From the NCBI GenBank assembly GCA_963669295.1, contig OY769938.1, forward strand, positions 3,968,001-4,032,000: a stretch of DNA of 64,000 nt. Reading direction: 5' to 3'. Of the stretch, positions 54,080 to 62,857 are shown one piece after another (the stretch's first letter is position 1; each line of letters begins with the position of its first letter). Made by a program: the position numbers and the translations under genes. The notes beneath the pieces were generated by a model. It searched no databases and was not told the DNA's origin. It was given only the letters and a program-made list of their open reading frames with translations. This stretch comes from G963669295 sp963669295. Lineage in GTDB: Bacteria > Bacteroidota > Bacteroidia > Flavobacteriales_D > CALLUQ01.

Positions 54080-54847
54080 TCAGTTTTCGAGCGTTACCGG
54101 TAATTCGGCCTTTTGAGTAGCTTTTTTTAGCCTGGTAGAATTTTCGCGCAACCGGTATACCCATTGGTTGAAGGGCTTTAAAAAACCAGGGATGTCGCTG
54201 CGCAAAATGTCGCAAAACAATACTACCCGTACCTCATCGGTTTTGTTCCATACTTCATGCCTGAAATTATCGTCGAACAGCACATCCTTGCCTTCCTCCC
54301 AGGAGTATTGCTGTCCACCATTAATGATGTAGCATTCTCCCTCAGGCACTTTTAGTCCAAGGTGGTAGCGCAAGATGCCTTTGTAAAACCCACGATGGGG
54401 TGGGATGTGTTTTCTCCCGTCAAGAATGGAAAACATGGCTGTGGTTACTTCGGGCAGTTCTTTGAGCAGTTTAGTGGTTTCGGGCACGAGCGCACAATTG
54501 CTTTCCACCCAATTGCCATAGGCCTTTAATACAAATACCCGCCACGGTGTTTCATCGTGATCGGAAATGTACTTCTGGATTTTATCAATTTCATGAAAAG
54601 TGGGGATGGCCGCTTTGTGTTCTTGCAGCAGTGCGTCCATTTCTTTGCGAATTGTTAAATGGTTTTCGCGCAGTAGTTTCGATTGCGGAAACCCCTTTTC
54701 CATGTCAACAATGGGAGGGTTTTTTACAAACAGCTTCATGATGAAGGAATAGGGCAGGGCAATAAGGCTGGGCTCTAATAAATAAAGCAACAGCACAAAC
54801 AATGCGATACCCAATATGGTAAATAAGAGGATGTATACTACTGTCAT
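54080..54847 (-). CDS. Membrane-anchored aspartyl/asparaginyl beta-hydroxylase family protein
   Basis: ATG 54847 gives 255 residues starting with a membrane helix (MTVVYILLFTILGIALFV); the frame extends to 54895 without support. The C-terminal domain carries the Fe(II)/2-oxoglutarate signatures: PHRGFYKGILRYHLGL (first His), then DDNFRHEVWN (second His) and EVRVVLFCD (arginine for 2-oxoglutarate). Bacterial members include LpxO, which hydroxylates lipid A; substrate here is unknown. The catalytic domain is expected in the cytoplasm, near the membrane. Divergent from the DUF2279 gene by 61 bp. Confidence 0.85.
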   Translation of the reverse strand: MTVVYILLFTILGIALFVLLLYLLEPSLIALPYSFIMKLFVKNPPIVDMEKGFPQSKLLRENHLTIRKEMDALLQEHKAAIPTFHEIDKIQKYISDHDETPWRVFVLKAYGNWVESNCALVPETTKLLKELPEVTTAMFSILDGRKHIPPHRGFYKGILRYHLGLKVPEGECYIINGGQQYSWEEGKDVLFDDNFRHEVWNKTDEVRVVLFCDILRSDIPGFLKPFNQWVYRLRENSTRLKKATQKAELPVTLEN

Positions 54848-54874
54848 GGTTATGCGTTCACATTGAAAGATAGT

Positions 54875-54882
54875 TATCTTTG
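54875..54882 (+). promoter_or_regulatory. -7 element upstream of the DUF2279 gene (TATCTTTG)
   Basis: TATCTTTG is an exact TAnnTTTG match, 26 bp before the TTG start at 54909. The nearest TTG (54863-54865) is too close for a -33 element. Confidence 0.4.
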
Positions 54883-54908
54883 CCATACCAACCAATTTTC
54901 TGTGGTCT

Positions 54909-55835
54909 TTGAATCGTATTGCCTACATAGCACTATTGCTGGTTGTTGTTGCTACACTGCCGGTTCAAGCACAAGAATCTTTGGGTTTTTTTGAACGTCC
55001 TGATACCTTGAACAAAAAAAGGCTAAAAGGACTCATTGTATTCGAGTCGGTAGGATATGCAGGAAGCATGTACGGCTTGCATCAAATTTGGTACAAGAAC
55101 CAACCGCGAACCTCTTTTCACTTTTTTAACGACAATGATGAATGGTTAGGTATGGATAAGGTAGGCCATTCGGTAACCTCTTATTACATTGGCAAGGCAG
55201 GCATAGAAATGCTGCGTTGGACCGGAGTAGAAGACGATAAAGCTATTTGGTATGGAGGCAATCTCGGGTTATTGTACCTCACCACCTTAGAGCTGTTTGA
55301 TGGTTATTCCGAAGGGTGGGGAGCCTCGTTGGGCGATATGATTGCCAATGTTTCTGGTACAGCTTTATTGATTGGGCAGGAATTGGGATGGGGAGAACAA
55401 CGGCTGCAGCTCAAATTCTCGTCGCACCTCACCGATTTTGCCGATTACCGCCCAGCGGTATTGGGCAGTACCTTTCCCGAACGGATATTGAAAGATTACA
55501 ATGGACAAACCTATTGGCTCAGTGGTAACGTGCATTCTTTCTTAAACGAATCGTCGCGTTTCCCCCAATGGCTGAATATAGCAGTGGGCTACGGTGCCGA
55601 TGGGATGACCGGGGGCGATTACAACCCGTTGTTGAATGAAGCAGGAATGGCTATCCCTTCGTTTGACCGCAGGCGGCAGTACTATTTGTCGTTGGATGTT
55701 GACCTTACCAAAATACGCACCCGATCGGGGTTCCTAAAGGCCCTGTTTGGAACAGTAAACTTCATAAAAATTCCTGCTCCAGCACTGGAGTTGAACGAAG
55801 GAGGCACTGTAAAAGTGTACGGGGTTTATTTTTAA
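54909..55835 (+). CDS. DUF2279 (YfiM-like) outer-envelope protein
   Basis: A TTG start gives 308 residues with a signal peptide ending PVQAQ. The core resembles the DUF2279/YfiM family: WLGMDKVGHSVTSYYIGKAG, LLYLTTLELFDGYSEGWGASLGDMIANVSG and a C-terminal beta region with tyrosines (YLSLDVDLTKI). The signal peptide fits an outer-membrane location. Function unknown. Monocistronic, convergent with the exonuclease-family gene by 2 bp. Confidence 0.78.
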   Translation: MNRIAYIALLLVVVATLPVQAQESLGFFERPDTLNKKRLKGLIVFESVGYAGSMYGLHQIWYKNQPRTSFHFFNDNDEWLGMDKVGHSVTSYYIGKAGIEMLRWTGVEDDKAIWYGGNLGLLYLTTLELFDGYSEGWGASLGDMIANVSGTALLIGQELGWGEQRLQLKFSSHLTDFADYRPAVLGSTFPERILKDYNGQTYWLSGNVHSFLNESSRFPQWLNIAVGYGADGMTGGDYNPLLNEAGMAIPSFDRRRQYYLSLDVDLTKIRTRSGFLKALFGTVNFIKIPAPALELNEGGTVKVYGVYF

Positions 55836-55837
55836 TG

Positions 55838-56875
55838 CTACTTCAATTGTAGTGTTACATAAACGGGCAAATGGTCGGAATACCCTCCATAGTAATTGGG
55901 TCCTCCATAAGTTCTACTGGGTTTGGTATCGCCATACTTCGGATCTTTGTACAACATCCAATCTTGCTTAAATACCCGGGCAGCACCTTCTGCCACACGC
56001 AACCGCTTTTTACCAGCATTGGCTGCTAATAAAGCGTGCGACACCATGATTTGATCCAGTGCTCCCCAATTGCCTTTGTAGTTGTACGACCCTTCTTTAT
56101 TGGCATGCATAGCAGCCATCATGTTATACAGGGTACCTTTATTGGTTTGCGCAAAAGTACCTGCTTTCAATATGTCTTGAATGCTGGCATTGTCGGGGTG
56201 ATCGTTAAAATCGCCCATCAACAGCACCTTGGGTTGCGCTACTGCTTTGCACAATGAATCGTACTTACTGCGTACAATTTTGGCCACATGTATGCGGTTG
56301 GGACGCGACTTTTCTTCGCCACCATAACGCGAAGGCCAATGGTTTACAAAGAGGTGTAGGGTATCTTTTTTTACCACTCCTTTAACGTACAACACATCGC
56401 GGGTTTGTGGTCGTTCGGGGTTGGGAAGGGTAACGTGGATGAATTCTTTGGATATTACCTTAAAGGTTTTGGCATTGTACAGCAAGGCCACATCAATGCC
56501 ACGTTGGTCAGGACTGTCTTGATGTACAATTTGATAATTGGCCGTTTTGAGGTGGTTGGTAGCCACCAGGTGTTCTACTACCGTTTTGTTTTCTACCTCG
56601 CATAAACCAATGACATCGGGGAGCCTTTCTGTGTTCATCGAACTCAATACTTTTGAAAGGTTCTCCAGCTTTTTATTGTACCGCTCAGCGTTCCATGCTT
56701 TCTTTCCTTCGGGGGTAAACTCATCATCGTGCGTGTTGGGGTTGTTGATGGTGTCGAACAGGTTCTCTACGTTGTAGAAGACTACCTGAAATTCCTTGCT
56801 CTTTTTCGCAGGGCCTACACTCATTAAGACGATGCCAGTTACGACGGTGATTAACAATAATGATAAATGTCTCAT
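55838..56875 (-). CDS. Secreted endonuclease/exonuclease/phosphatase family protein
   Basis: The 345-residue protein has a signal peptide (MRHLSLLLITVVTGIVLMSV) and the fold's signatures: VVFYNVENLFDT (metal Asn/Glu), VIGLCEVEN, LFVNHWPSRYGG, LLMGDFNDHPDN and the final YSDHLPVYVTL (catalytic His). It may cleave nucleic acid or a phosphoester outside the cytoplasm. Its start overlaps the archaemetzincin stop by 4 bp (ATGA), so translation is coupled. Confidence 0.88.
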   Translation of the reverse strand: MRHLSLLLITVVTGIVLMSVGPAKKSKEFQVVFYNVENLFDTINNPNTHDDEFTPEGKKAWNAERYNKKLENLSKVLSSMNTERLPDVIGLCEVENKTVVEHLVATNHLKTANYQIVHQDSPDQRGIDVALLYNAKTFKVISKEFIHVTLPNPERPQTRDVLYVKGVVKKDTLHLFVNHWPSRYGGEEKSRPNRIHVAKIVRSKYDSLCKAVAQPKVLLMGDFNDHPDNASIQDILKAGTFAQTNKGTLYNMMAAMHANKEGSYNYKGNWGALDQIMVSHALLAANAGKKRLRVAEGAARVFKQDWMLYKDPKYGDTKPSRTYGGPNYYGGYSDHLPVYVTLQLK

Positions 56876-57786
56876 GGTTGTGCAGTTAAGGCTTTGATGG
56901 ATTGGTCGTAAAAATCAACTTCTTCTTTAAAGCCATAGATATTCCAAAATTCTTTGAGTTGTTGATAGCGGTATGTTTCTCCTACTTCCATGTTCCAGCA
57001 TACTTTGGGCATGCATTCAGGACAAAGGTAATGGGGTTGGCCATCGGCTTCATAAATGTGGTTGCTACCGGCCATGTTGCATTCGTAAGCAATACAATGC
57101 CGCATGGAAAACATATGCCCTACTTCATGCGAAGCTGTTTTTAATGCGCGAGATAGGCATAAATCAAACGCTTCTTTGCTTTCTGTAGGGTCGCCAAAAC
57201 GGTTGATGGACCATACTCCTACACGCTTCTTTACCGATGCCTGACCAAATACAAAGTTCCAATCGGGGTCGGGGTAAAGGTCTGTAGCCGTTAGTGCTAT
57301 GAATGCCGCTGCATCTTCTGGTATCCTTGGTTCAAGAATGTTGTACATGATGTACAACGTATGCATTTGCATTTCACCGGTAATATCGTTGATGCGTTTT
57401 GATTTGGAAGGGAACTTATCGATAGAAAAAGTTTCCATGATCTCTACCGGTATGTTGTAATAACGATGTAGGTAATCGGCAGTAATACGAATAATGCTGT
57501 CTTCTGTGGTGTTGAACTCGCCCAGCAGTTGAATGTATAACTTGTTGCGTGTTTCGGTTAGCGTAGTAGGTTTGCTGTTGATGTATTCTTGAAAAGTTTG
57601 TCCGTTTTCTTCGTGTTCGTACAACCATTGTCCGGGTTGCGCTGGTGCTGGTGCCTGGTGCAGCGGCATCAACTTAGCCTGTACGGTTGCAATGTCTTCT
57701 TCCCAATTGGTATCCAATACGTTAGCCTCATGCTCATTGCATGCCAGCAGTACTACCAATAACCCTATAATTCCCAGTCGACTCAA
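56872..57786 (-). CDS. Archaemetzincin-like lipoprotein
   Basis: The 304-residue protein starts MSRLGIIGLLVVLLAC with lipobox LLAC (Cys16), so it is lipid-anchored. The metalloprotease motif HEVGHMFSMRHC (His220, Glu221, His224, His230, Cys231) is followed by ECNM (Cys236, Met238) and CPEC (255-258), matching the archaemetzincin pattern with its extra zinc-ribbon-like cysteines. The usual glycine of HExxHxxGxxHC is Ser here. It is coupled to the NUDIX gene (ATGA) and the exonuclease-family gene. Confidence 0.88.
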   Translation of the reverse strand: MSRLGIIGLLVVLLACNEHEANVLDTNWEEDIATVQAKLMPLHQAPAPAQPGQWLYEHEENGQTFQEYINSKPTTLTETRNKLYIQLLGEFNTTEDSIIRITADYLHRYYNIPVEIMETFSIDKFPSKSKRINDITGEMQMHTLYIMYNILEPRIPEDAAAFIALTATDLYPDPDWNFVFGQASVKKRVGVWSINRFGDPTESKEAFDLCLSRALKTASHEVGHMFSMRHCIAYECNMAGSNHIYEADGQPHYLCPECMPKVCWNMEVGETYRYQQLKEFWNIYGFKEEVDFYDQSIKALTAQP

Positions 57787-58364
57787 AGTTTTCCTTCGCT
57801 CATTAATAGTTTGGCTTTCAATACGGCTACCACAGTAAGGCTGTCGGTAATGGTTTTGTCTTCCACCATTTGATAGAGTTCATCAAAGGGGATTTTTCTT
57901 ACCTCTAATTCCTCATCATCGTCGGGGTTGGCCTCATGAAAGCTCAACCCTTTTGCTGCATAGATGATGCCATACTCGTCGGAGGCCGAGTTGCTAAGGT
58001 GTAATGTTTGTATCTCCGTCCACTCTTCTGCCTTTATTCCCGTTTCTTCAAGCAGCTCTCGTTGGGCACTTTCCAACGGATCAACATCGCGGTCGCCACC
58101 GCCTTCGGGAATTTCCCAGCTGTAGGCTTTCAAGGGGTAACGATACTGCCCCACAATCCAGGTGTTGTAGTCGTTGTCGAGGGGCAATATGCCAATGGCC
58201 AATTTCTTAAAATGTACCGTGCTATAGGTGCTGAGTTGATCGCCTGGATTCACCACATTGTGGTGGGTGACTTTAATCCAGGGAGTATCGAGCACTACAT
58301 TGCTGGTGAGGGTTTTCCAGGGACCGTGTTCTTCCATGCTTGAAGTTTGGGAATAAAAATACAA
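57783..58364 (-). CDS. NUDIX hydrolase (ADP-ribose pyrophosphatase-like)
   Basis: The 193-residue product has a NUDIX box with GGGDRDVDP and RELLEETGI; the first glutamate of the box (GX5EX7REUXEEXGU) is replaced by Val, while the catalytic REUXEE is intact. Upstream, GQYRYPLKAYSWEIPEGG is the ADP-ribose pyrophosphatase type. It should hydrolyse a nucleoside diphosphate linked to X. The frame starts at 58364, but an ATG at 58337 (MEEHGPWK) is as likely. First gene of the three-gene unit with archaemetzincin and the exonuclease-family gene. Confidence 0.88.
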   Translation of the reverse strand: MYFYSQTSSMEEHGPWKTLTSNVVLDTPWIKVTHHNVVNPGDQLSTYSTVHFKKLAIGILPLDNDYNTWIVGQYRYPLKAYSWEIPEGGGDRDVDPLESAQRELLEETGIKAEEWTEIQTLHLSNSASDEYGIIYAAKGLSFHEANPDDDEELEVRKIPFDELYQMVEDKTITDSLTVVAVLKAKLLMSEGKL

Positions 58365-58405
58365 AAAGGTGGGTGGTTAGCGGCAGTTTATTTCGGCTTT
58401 ACTGC

Positions 58406-59281
58406 TTAAAGGTCGTAACGCTCCTGGATGCTTTTCCTGAAATCGTTGGGCGAAAGTCCTACTTTGTTTTTGAAGAACTTGCTGAAGTGAGAAGGGTCGT
58501 CGAAGCTGAGGAAGTAAGCAATTTCTTTGTTGCTTAAATCGGAGTGCATGAACAACCGCTTGGCTTCTAAAATAATTCTGCCTTGTATCATTTCGCTGGC
58601 TGTTTTACCCATCGACTTCTTCAACGCATCGTTCAGGTGCTTTTCACTCACAGCCAGCGAAGTAGCGTATTCGCTTACCTTGTGCAGTTTGGTAAAGTTG
58701 TTTTCCAATGCTGTTCTAAACTGTTGCAGCAATTGAGTGTTCCCCGAGTCACTATGAGGTTCTTCGTCTTTGAAATTTCGCTTGCTTTCAATCAATAAGA
58801 TGTTGAGGTAGGAGCGTAAAATTTCCTCTTTCATGGGGTTGTTAGAGTGGTACTCTTCATGAAGCTTGTCTACCGTGCTGATGAAAGAAGCATAGTCGTT
58901 TTCGTTGAGTTCCAGGATGGGGCGCGGGTTATTGTTGTTGAGAAAGGGGAGTTCCGATAAAATATTGGTGTTTTGTGCATTGAGGTAGTAAAAGTCGCGC
59001 GAAAATAAAATCACATAACCGTACGAATCGAGTTCACGTTTTACCTGGTGTACCTGCCCAGGTGATACATAGTGTACACTGCGCGATTCGATGTTGAACG
59101 TTTGGAAGTCGATGTCGTGAATGCCTCCTCCCTTGGTAAAGATGAAGATTTCGTAGTAATTGTGCCGGTGGGGAATGGAGGTGTCATAGCTCGATCGTTT
59201 TTCCAATGGAATGATTTTGAAAGAGATGCTGGTGGCATCGTCTACCGTAAAATTGTGTATTGGAATCCCAATTGTGCTCAT
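58406..59281 (-). CDS. AraC family transcriptional regulator
   Basis: The 291-residue protein has an N-terminal cupin (RHNYYEIFIFTKGGGIHDID; the first 150 residues) and a C-terminal double helix-turn-helix (SEYATSLAVSEKHLNDALKKSMGKTASEMI and DLSNKEIAYFLSFDDPSHFSKFFKNKVGLSPNDFRK segments). Such members respond to a small ligand. Targets unknown; the gene is alone. The start ATG at 59281 is clear. Confidence 0.92.
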   Translation of the reverse strand: MSTIGIPIHNFTVDDATSISFKIIPLEKRSSYDTSIPHRHNYYEIFIFTKGGGIHDIDFQTFNIESRSVHYVSPGQVHQVKRELDSYGYVILFSRDFYYLNAQNTNILSELPFLNNNNPRPILELNENDYASFISTVDKLHEEYHSNNPMKEEILRSYLNILLIESKRNFKDEEPHSDSGNTQLLQQFRTALENNFTKLHKVSEYATSLAVSEKHLNDALKKSMGKTASEMIQGRIILEAKRLFMHSDLSNKEIAYFLSFDDPSHFSKFFKNKVGLSPNDFRKSIQERYDL

Positions 59282-59322
59282 TGTTTCAAGATACGTAGAA
59301 GTGGCTTTTAAGGTTCAACCAT

Positions 59323-59880
59323 TTAGCGGGGCATTCTTGGATTTTTATTGAACATTACGTACCGCATATGATCTTCCCATTGTCCGTTTATTTTCAAGTA
59401 GTCTTTCGAGCGGCCTTCCAGCTCAAACCCCACCTTCTCTGCCACTCGAATTGATCCTTTGTTGTGTGGTATAATGTTGGCTTCTACCCGGTGCAACTGC
59501 CATTCGTTACCAAAAATTTGCTGTATTCCGGCTTGCAATGCTTCGGTCATCCATCCTTTGCCGTTGTGTTGTGCATCCATTTTATACCCTACATAACACG
59601 ATTGAAAAGCGCCCCATACAATGTTCGAGAAGTTAACATCCCCAACAACAGTATCGGTAACACGCTCATACACCCAAAACTTAAGTTGTTGCTTGTTTTC
59701 CAGCAGTTCGGTATCTTTTTTCAACTGAAAGTCCCAATAGGTTTCGGTTAAGCAATGGGGGTGCCAGGTGGGCATCCACGGCTCAAAGAATGCTTTGTTC
59801 CGTTTCATGTATGCCAATACCGCAGTGGCCTCTACATGCTCTGGTGTTTTTAAGCATAGGTGTTCGGTATTAACTAGCAT
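59323..59880 (-). CDS. GNAT family N-acetyltransferase (RimJ/RimL type)
   Basis: The 185-residue product starts MLVNTEHLCLKTPEHVEAT and has motif A (YVGYKMDAQHNGKGWMTEAL) and the following helix with NKGSIRVAEKVGFELEGRS, as in RimJ. It acetylates an amine, perhaps a ribosomal protein N-terminus. The start overlaps the DinB-like gene by 11 bp, so the pair is coupled. Not closely similar to the GNAT at 37983. Confidence 0.88.
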   Translation of the reverse strand: MLVNTEHLCLKTPEHVEATAVLAYMKRNKAFFEPWMPTWHPHCLTETYWDFQLKKDTELLENKQQLKFWVYERVTDTVVGDVNFSNIVWGAFQSCYVGYKMDAQHNGKGWMTEALQAGIQQIFGNEWQLHRVEANIIPHNKGSIRVAEKVGFELEGRSKDYLKINGQWEDHMRYVMFNKNPRMPR

Positions 59881-60397
59881 CAGAGGTATTGGTTTGGTTG
59901 AGGTCGAGGTTGCCGTAGTATTTTAGGTCGATGTTTTTGAGCAGCTTGGTATGCACGGTAATTTGTCCGGTATGGTACGAACAATGTTCTACTACATGAA
60001 TTAAGATGCTCATGGTGGTTTCATCAAACCCTTGTACTTTAATGGGGCGGTTCAATTGTTGTGGGGTTAATGCATGCAATACGGGGAGTATGTCGTGCCT
60101 TACCTCGCTCAATAGTTCGAGCAGTTTTGCTTTGGGTAAGGCTGGAGCCTCAAATTCGTGTTGCCGTTGTCGTTGATCTTTAGCACCGCCAATGCCTGAT
60201 ACAATGTATTGCCGTGCATTGCCGCAGAGGTGGAGCACTAAATGACCAATGCTGCTGAGCTCTTCGTTGGGCTGCTGCCATACTTCTTCTTCTGTGAGCA
60301 ACGACAGGCATTTTTCGATGCGTGGAAAAGATTCATCAAACAATCGTCGTTGCACTTCTTTGGTCAATTCGTTCAATATGGCTTGCTCGTTGTGCAT
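59870..60397 (-). CDS. DinB-like four-helix-bundle protein
   Basis: The 175-residue product is helical and carries the three spaced histidines of the DinB/YfiT metal site: SIGHLVLHLCGN, VVEHCSYHTGQI. DinB-like proteins bind nickel, zinc or iron; some are thiol transferases. Function here unknown. It is the upstream partner of the GNAT gene (11-bp overlap). Confidence 0.85.
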   Translation of the reverse strand: MHNEQAILNELTKEVQRRLFDESFPRIEKCLSLLTEEEVWQQPNEELSSIGHLVLHLCGNARQYIVSGIGGAKDQRQRQHEFEAPALPKAKLLELLSEVRHDILPVLHALTPQQLNRPIKVQGFDETTMSILIHVVEHCSYHTGQITVHTKLLKNIDLKYYGNLDLNQTNTSDAS

Positions 60398-60461
60398 GGT
60401 TAAATAAAGATAGAAATTCGCAGCACAACAAACATCTTCATAAATGATTTAACTTTGTAGG

Positions 60462-61031
60462 GTGAAACTGCAAGTAGGAGATAGAGTGGCCTTCCTCAAT
60501 GAAACAGGAGGAGGGGTGGTGAGCAAGGTGATTGATGCGCATAAGGTGATGGTGGAAACAGAAGACGGGTTTGAATACGAATACCCGTGCACCGAGTTGA
60601 TTGTGGTGCCCGATGAAGAGGAGCAACACAAGGCGTATGGGATGGATGAAGATCCGCTCGCATTTTTAGACAAGGATCAGAAGAAAATTTTTACGGCCGA
60701 TTTTGAAGAGGAGTGGCGCTCTAATAAGCCACAGCAAAGAGACAGGAAGGTGTATGAGGTGGATTTACACATTGAGGAGTTGGTGGATAGCAAGCGGGGG
60801 TTAACCAATACCGACATTGTACAAATACAACTGGCACATTTTGAGCGGAAGTTGGAAGAAGCCATCAAGAAGAAAAGACCAAAGATTGTATTCATTCATG
60901 GTGTAGGGCAGGGCGTATTGAAAAATGAAATAAGAAGTATATTGAACCGCTATTCCAACCTCGAATATTATGATGCTTCGTACCAGCGCTATGGGTATGG
61001 AGCCACAGAGGTGAAGTTGTGGTACCGATAA
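60462..61031 (+). CDS. Smr-domain protein (DUF2027-like)
   Basis: A GTG start gives 189 residues. The first 60 form a small beta-barrel of the DUF2027 type (KLQVGDRVAFLNETGGGVV); the C-terminal 85 are an Smr domain with VDLHIEEL and IVFIHGVGQGVLKNEI, the LDxH and HGxG motifs of MutS2-type nucleases. The barrel plus Smr architecture is seen in Bacteroidota. It may act on DNA or stalled ribosomal mRNA. rnpB starts 9 bp later. Confidence 0.85.
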   Translation: MKLQVGDRVAFLNETGGGVVSKVIDAHKVMVETEDGFEYEYPCTELIVVPDEEEQHKAYGMDEDPLAFLDKDQKKIFTADFEEEWRSNKPQQRDRKVYEVDLHIEELVDSKRGLTNTDIVQIQLAHFERKLEEAIKKKRPKIVFIHGVGQGVLKNEIRSILNRYSNLEYYDASYQRYGYGATEVKLWYR

Positions 61032-61040
61032 TATTGTTCT

Positions 61041-61433
61041 TTAAGTACAAGTTGTTCTATCGCCTCTTTTTTAAGGGGAGGAAAGTCCGGACAGCACAGA
61101 GCGCCATGCTTCCTAACGGGAAGGCTTCACTTCGGTGAAGACAGAAAGTGCCGCAGAAAGTATACCGCCAACCACTTCATGCAAATGAAGCAGGGGTAAG
61201 GGTGAAATGGTGAGGTAAGAGCTCACCGGTGCTTCAGGCGACTGAGGTAGCCAGGTAAACCTCATGGGCTGAAAGGCCAAGTAAACCGGGGAAGCACCAA
61301 TTTCGATTGGTGTGGAAGGGCTGCTCGCTCGATCCCGGAGGGTAGACCGATTGAGGTGTTGGGTGACTGACATCCCAGATAAATGATAGAACGCCTTAGG
61401 GCGACAGAATCCGGCTTATAGACTTGTACTTAA
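61041..61433 (+). ncRNA. rnpB: RNase P RNA (class A)
   Basis: The P1 helix is TTAAGTACAAG (61041-61051) with CTTGTACTTAA (61423-61433). Inside, GAGGAAAGTCCGGACA (the conserved P4/CR-I side) and the distal ACAGAATCCGGCTTAT (CR-V) are exact class A signatures, with AGGGTGAAATGGTG, GGTAAACC and GGAGGGTAGA between them. The 393-nt length is normal. It starts 9 bp after the Smr stop, so the promoter should lie within that gene. It processes tRNA 5' ends. Confidence 0.97.
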
Positions 61434-61438
61434 AAAAT

Positions 61439-61470
61439 GGCCCCGTTTCGATAACAATCGAAACGGGGCC
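61439..61470. terminator. Bidirectional terminator between rnpB and the CDGSH gene
   Basis: GGCCCCGTTTCGAT (61439-61452) pairs perfectly with ATCGAAACGGGGCC (61457-61470). On the plus strand it is followed by GCCTTTTATT; on the minus strand by ATTTTTTAAG. It can end both rnpB and the minus-strand gene. Confidence 0.85.
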
Positions 61471-61495
61471 GCCTTTTATTAGGTAATTGGTACGA

Positions 61496-61735
61496 CTACA
61501 ACTTGCTGTGCGAACCGTCGCAAAAAGATCCGCCATTGCTGTGCTTGCATCCGCACCACGCCACTTTTTTGGGCGCATCAATCTTTTCAATGGTTGGAGT
61601 AATGCCTGTATCCAGTTTGGCATGTGCACCGTCGCAAAACGGTTGGTTTGCACTATGACCACACGCACACCACGCGTAAGTTCCTGGCTCCATGTCCATT
61701 ACATAAGGCATTTTTTGAGGAGACTTCTTTTCCAT
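61496..61735 (-). CDS. Tandem CDGSH iron-sulfur protein
   Basis: The 79-residue protein has two CDGSH motifs. The first uses Cys23, Cys25, Cys34 and His38 (CACGHSANQPFCDGAH), the second Cys61, Cys63, Cys72 and His76 (CGCKHSNGGSFCDGSH). Each can bind a [2Fe-2S] cluster with 3Cys-1His ligation. The same small tandem form occurs in other bacteria and is linked to redox or iron homeostasis. Soluble, no signal. Confidence 0.93.
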   Translation of the reverse strand: MEKKSPQKMPYVMDMEPGTYAWCACGHSANQPFCDGAHAKLDTGITPTIEKIDAPKKVAWCGCKHSNGGSFCDGSHSKL

Positions 61736-61844
61736 AATTCGTTAATTTGTAGGTTGATTACTATTCCTGAACAATATAACGTAAACGGGAAAAAATAGTT
61801 CGGTAATTTATGGCCAATTGTTGGCGACTTAAGCAAGCAGTAGT

Positions 61845-62780
61845 GTGATTAAACCGATAAACATAATTTATTTTCTGGTAGGAACTATCCTTTCCTTTTT
61901 GCAACCCGCTATTGCACAGGAAGTGGTAAAGGCAGTGCAATTGGATTCGGTCATTATTGTGGCTTCTAAAGATAGCTTTGAAGTGGCCGATTTTGTAGAT
62001 CGAGTGCGGCACGATACCAGTTTTTACAAGGCGTTTAAAAATTTACGATACTACCCGCACCAATCGGAAGGGAGCCTGGTGGTGTACAACAAGCACGAGC
62101 AGGAAAAAGGAATGTTGTGGAGAAAAGCGCAACAGCATAGGGCAGGAAATAAAATGTGGGTGGTGGTAGCAGAAGAAAAGACCAATGGGAAAATTTATGG
62201 TAAAAAAGGGCGGTATAAGTATTACACTGCAGAATTGTTTGATCAAGTATTTTACCCGAAAGATACAGCGGTAGTATCTACAAACATTGGCCAAACATTT
62301 AAACAACAGGTAGATAAAAGCTCGAAGGCCGAGAAGCATAAGAGCGAGTTGAAAGTGATGATGTTTAACCCCGGCAGTAAGGTATCGGGTGTACCGGTGG
62401 TGGGGAAGAAGATGGCCATTTTTGATGATGTGATGGCACGTTATTACCATTACTACATTTGGTCGGGGAGCTATAATGCGCGTGACTGCTATGTTTTTGG
62501 ATGCGAGGCTAAACCCGAATACAGTGCTGATAAAACGGTGATTAAGTCGTTGGTTTCATATTTTGACATCGCCACCATGGAAGTGTTGTATCGCGAGTAT
62601 AAGATGGCGTACTCGTCGTTGCTGTTTGAGTTTGATGTGACCATTAAGGTAGAGATGAAAAAAGTAGATGGGGTATTGGTACCTTCTTTCATTAGCTACA
62701 ACGGTTTTTGGGATGTGCCCATGCGGAAGATTGAGATGGTGAATTTTGTGTTGGAGAATACTGCGTTTGAAATTGAATGA
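61845..62780 (+). CDS. Secreted protein of unknown function, conserved in Bacteroidota
   Basis: The 311-residue product has a signal peptide ending PAIAQ. The mature part is beta-rich (YYPHQSEGSLVVYNKH, KKGRYKYYTAELFDQVFYPKD) with the pattern RxDTSFYKAFKNLR seen in other proteins of the phylum. No catalytic motif, no type IX tail and no lipobox. Function unknown. It is convergent with the 62858 gene. Confidence 0.75.
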   Translation: MIKPINIIYFLVGTILSFLQPAIAQEVVKAVQLDSVIIVASKDSFEVADFVDRVRHDTSFYKAFKNLRYYPHQSEGSLVVYNKHEQEKGMLWRKAQQHRAGNKMWVVVAEEKTNGKIYGKKGRYKYYTAELFDQVFYPKDTAVVSTNIGQTFKQQVDKSSKAEKHKSELKVMMFNPGSKVSGVPVVGKKMAIFDDVMARYYHYYIWSGSYNARDCYVFGCEAKPEYSADKTVIKSLVSYFDIATMEVLYREYKMAYSSLLFEFDVTIKVEMKKVDGVLVPSFISYNGFWDVPMRKIEMVNFVLENTAFEIE

Positions 62781-62790
62781 ACCATAAAAA

Positions 62791-62838
62791 AGCCCCTTAC
62801 TAGATCCTGAAACGAGTTCAGGATGACAGTAAGGGGCT
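62791..62838. terminator. Terminator with a nested ATCCTGA hairpin
   Basis: AGCCCCTTACT (62791-62801) pairs with AGTAAGGGGCT (62828-62838). Inside, ATCCTGA (62804-62810) pairs with TCAGGAT (62818-62824). The T-run is on the minus strand (complement of AAAAAA), so it ends the minus-strand gene; it may also stop the convergent one. Confidence 0.75.
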
Positions 62839-62857
62839 GGTAAGTTTTAAATAATGG

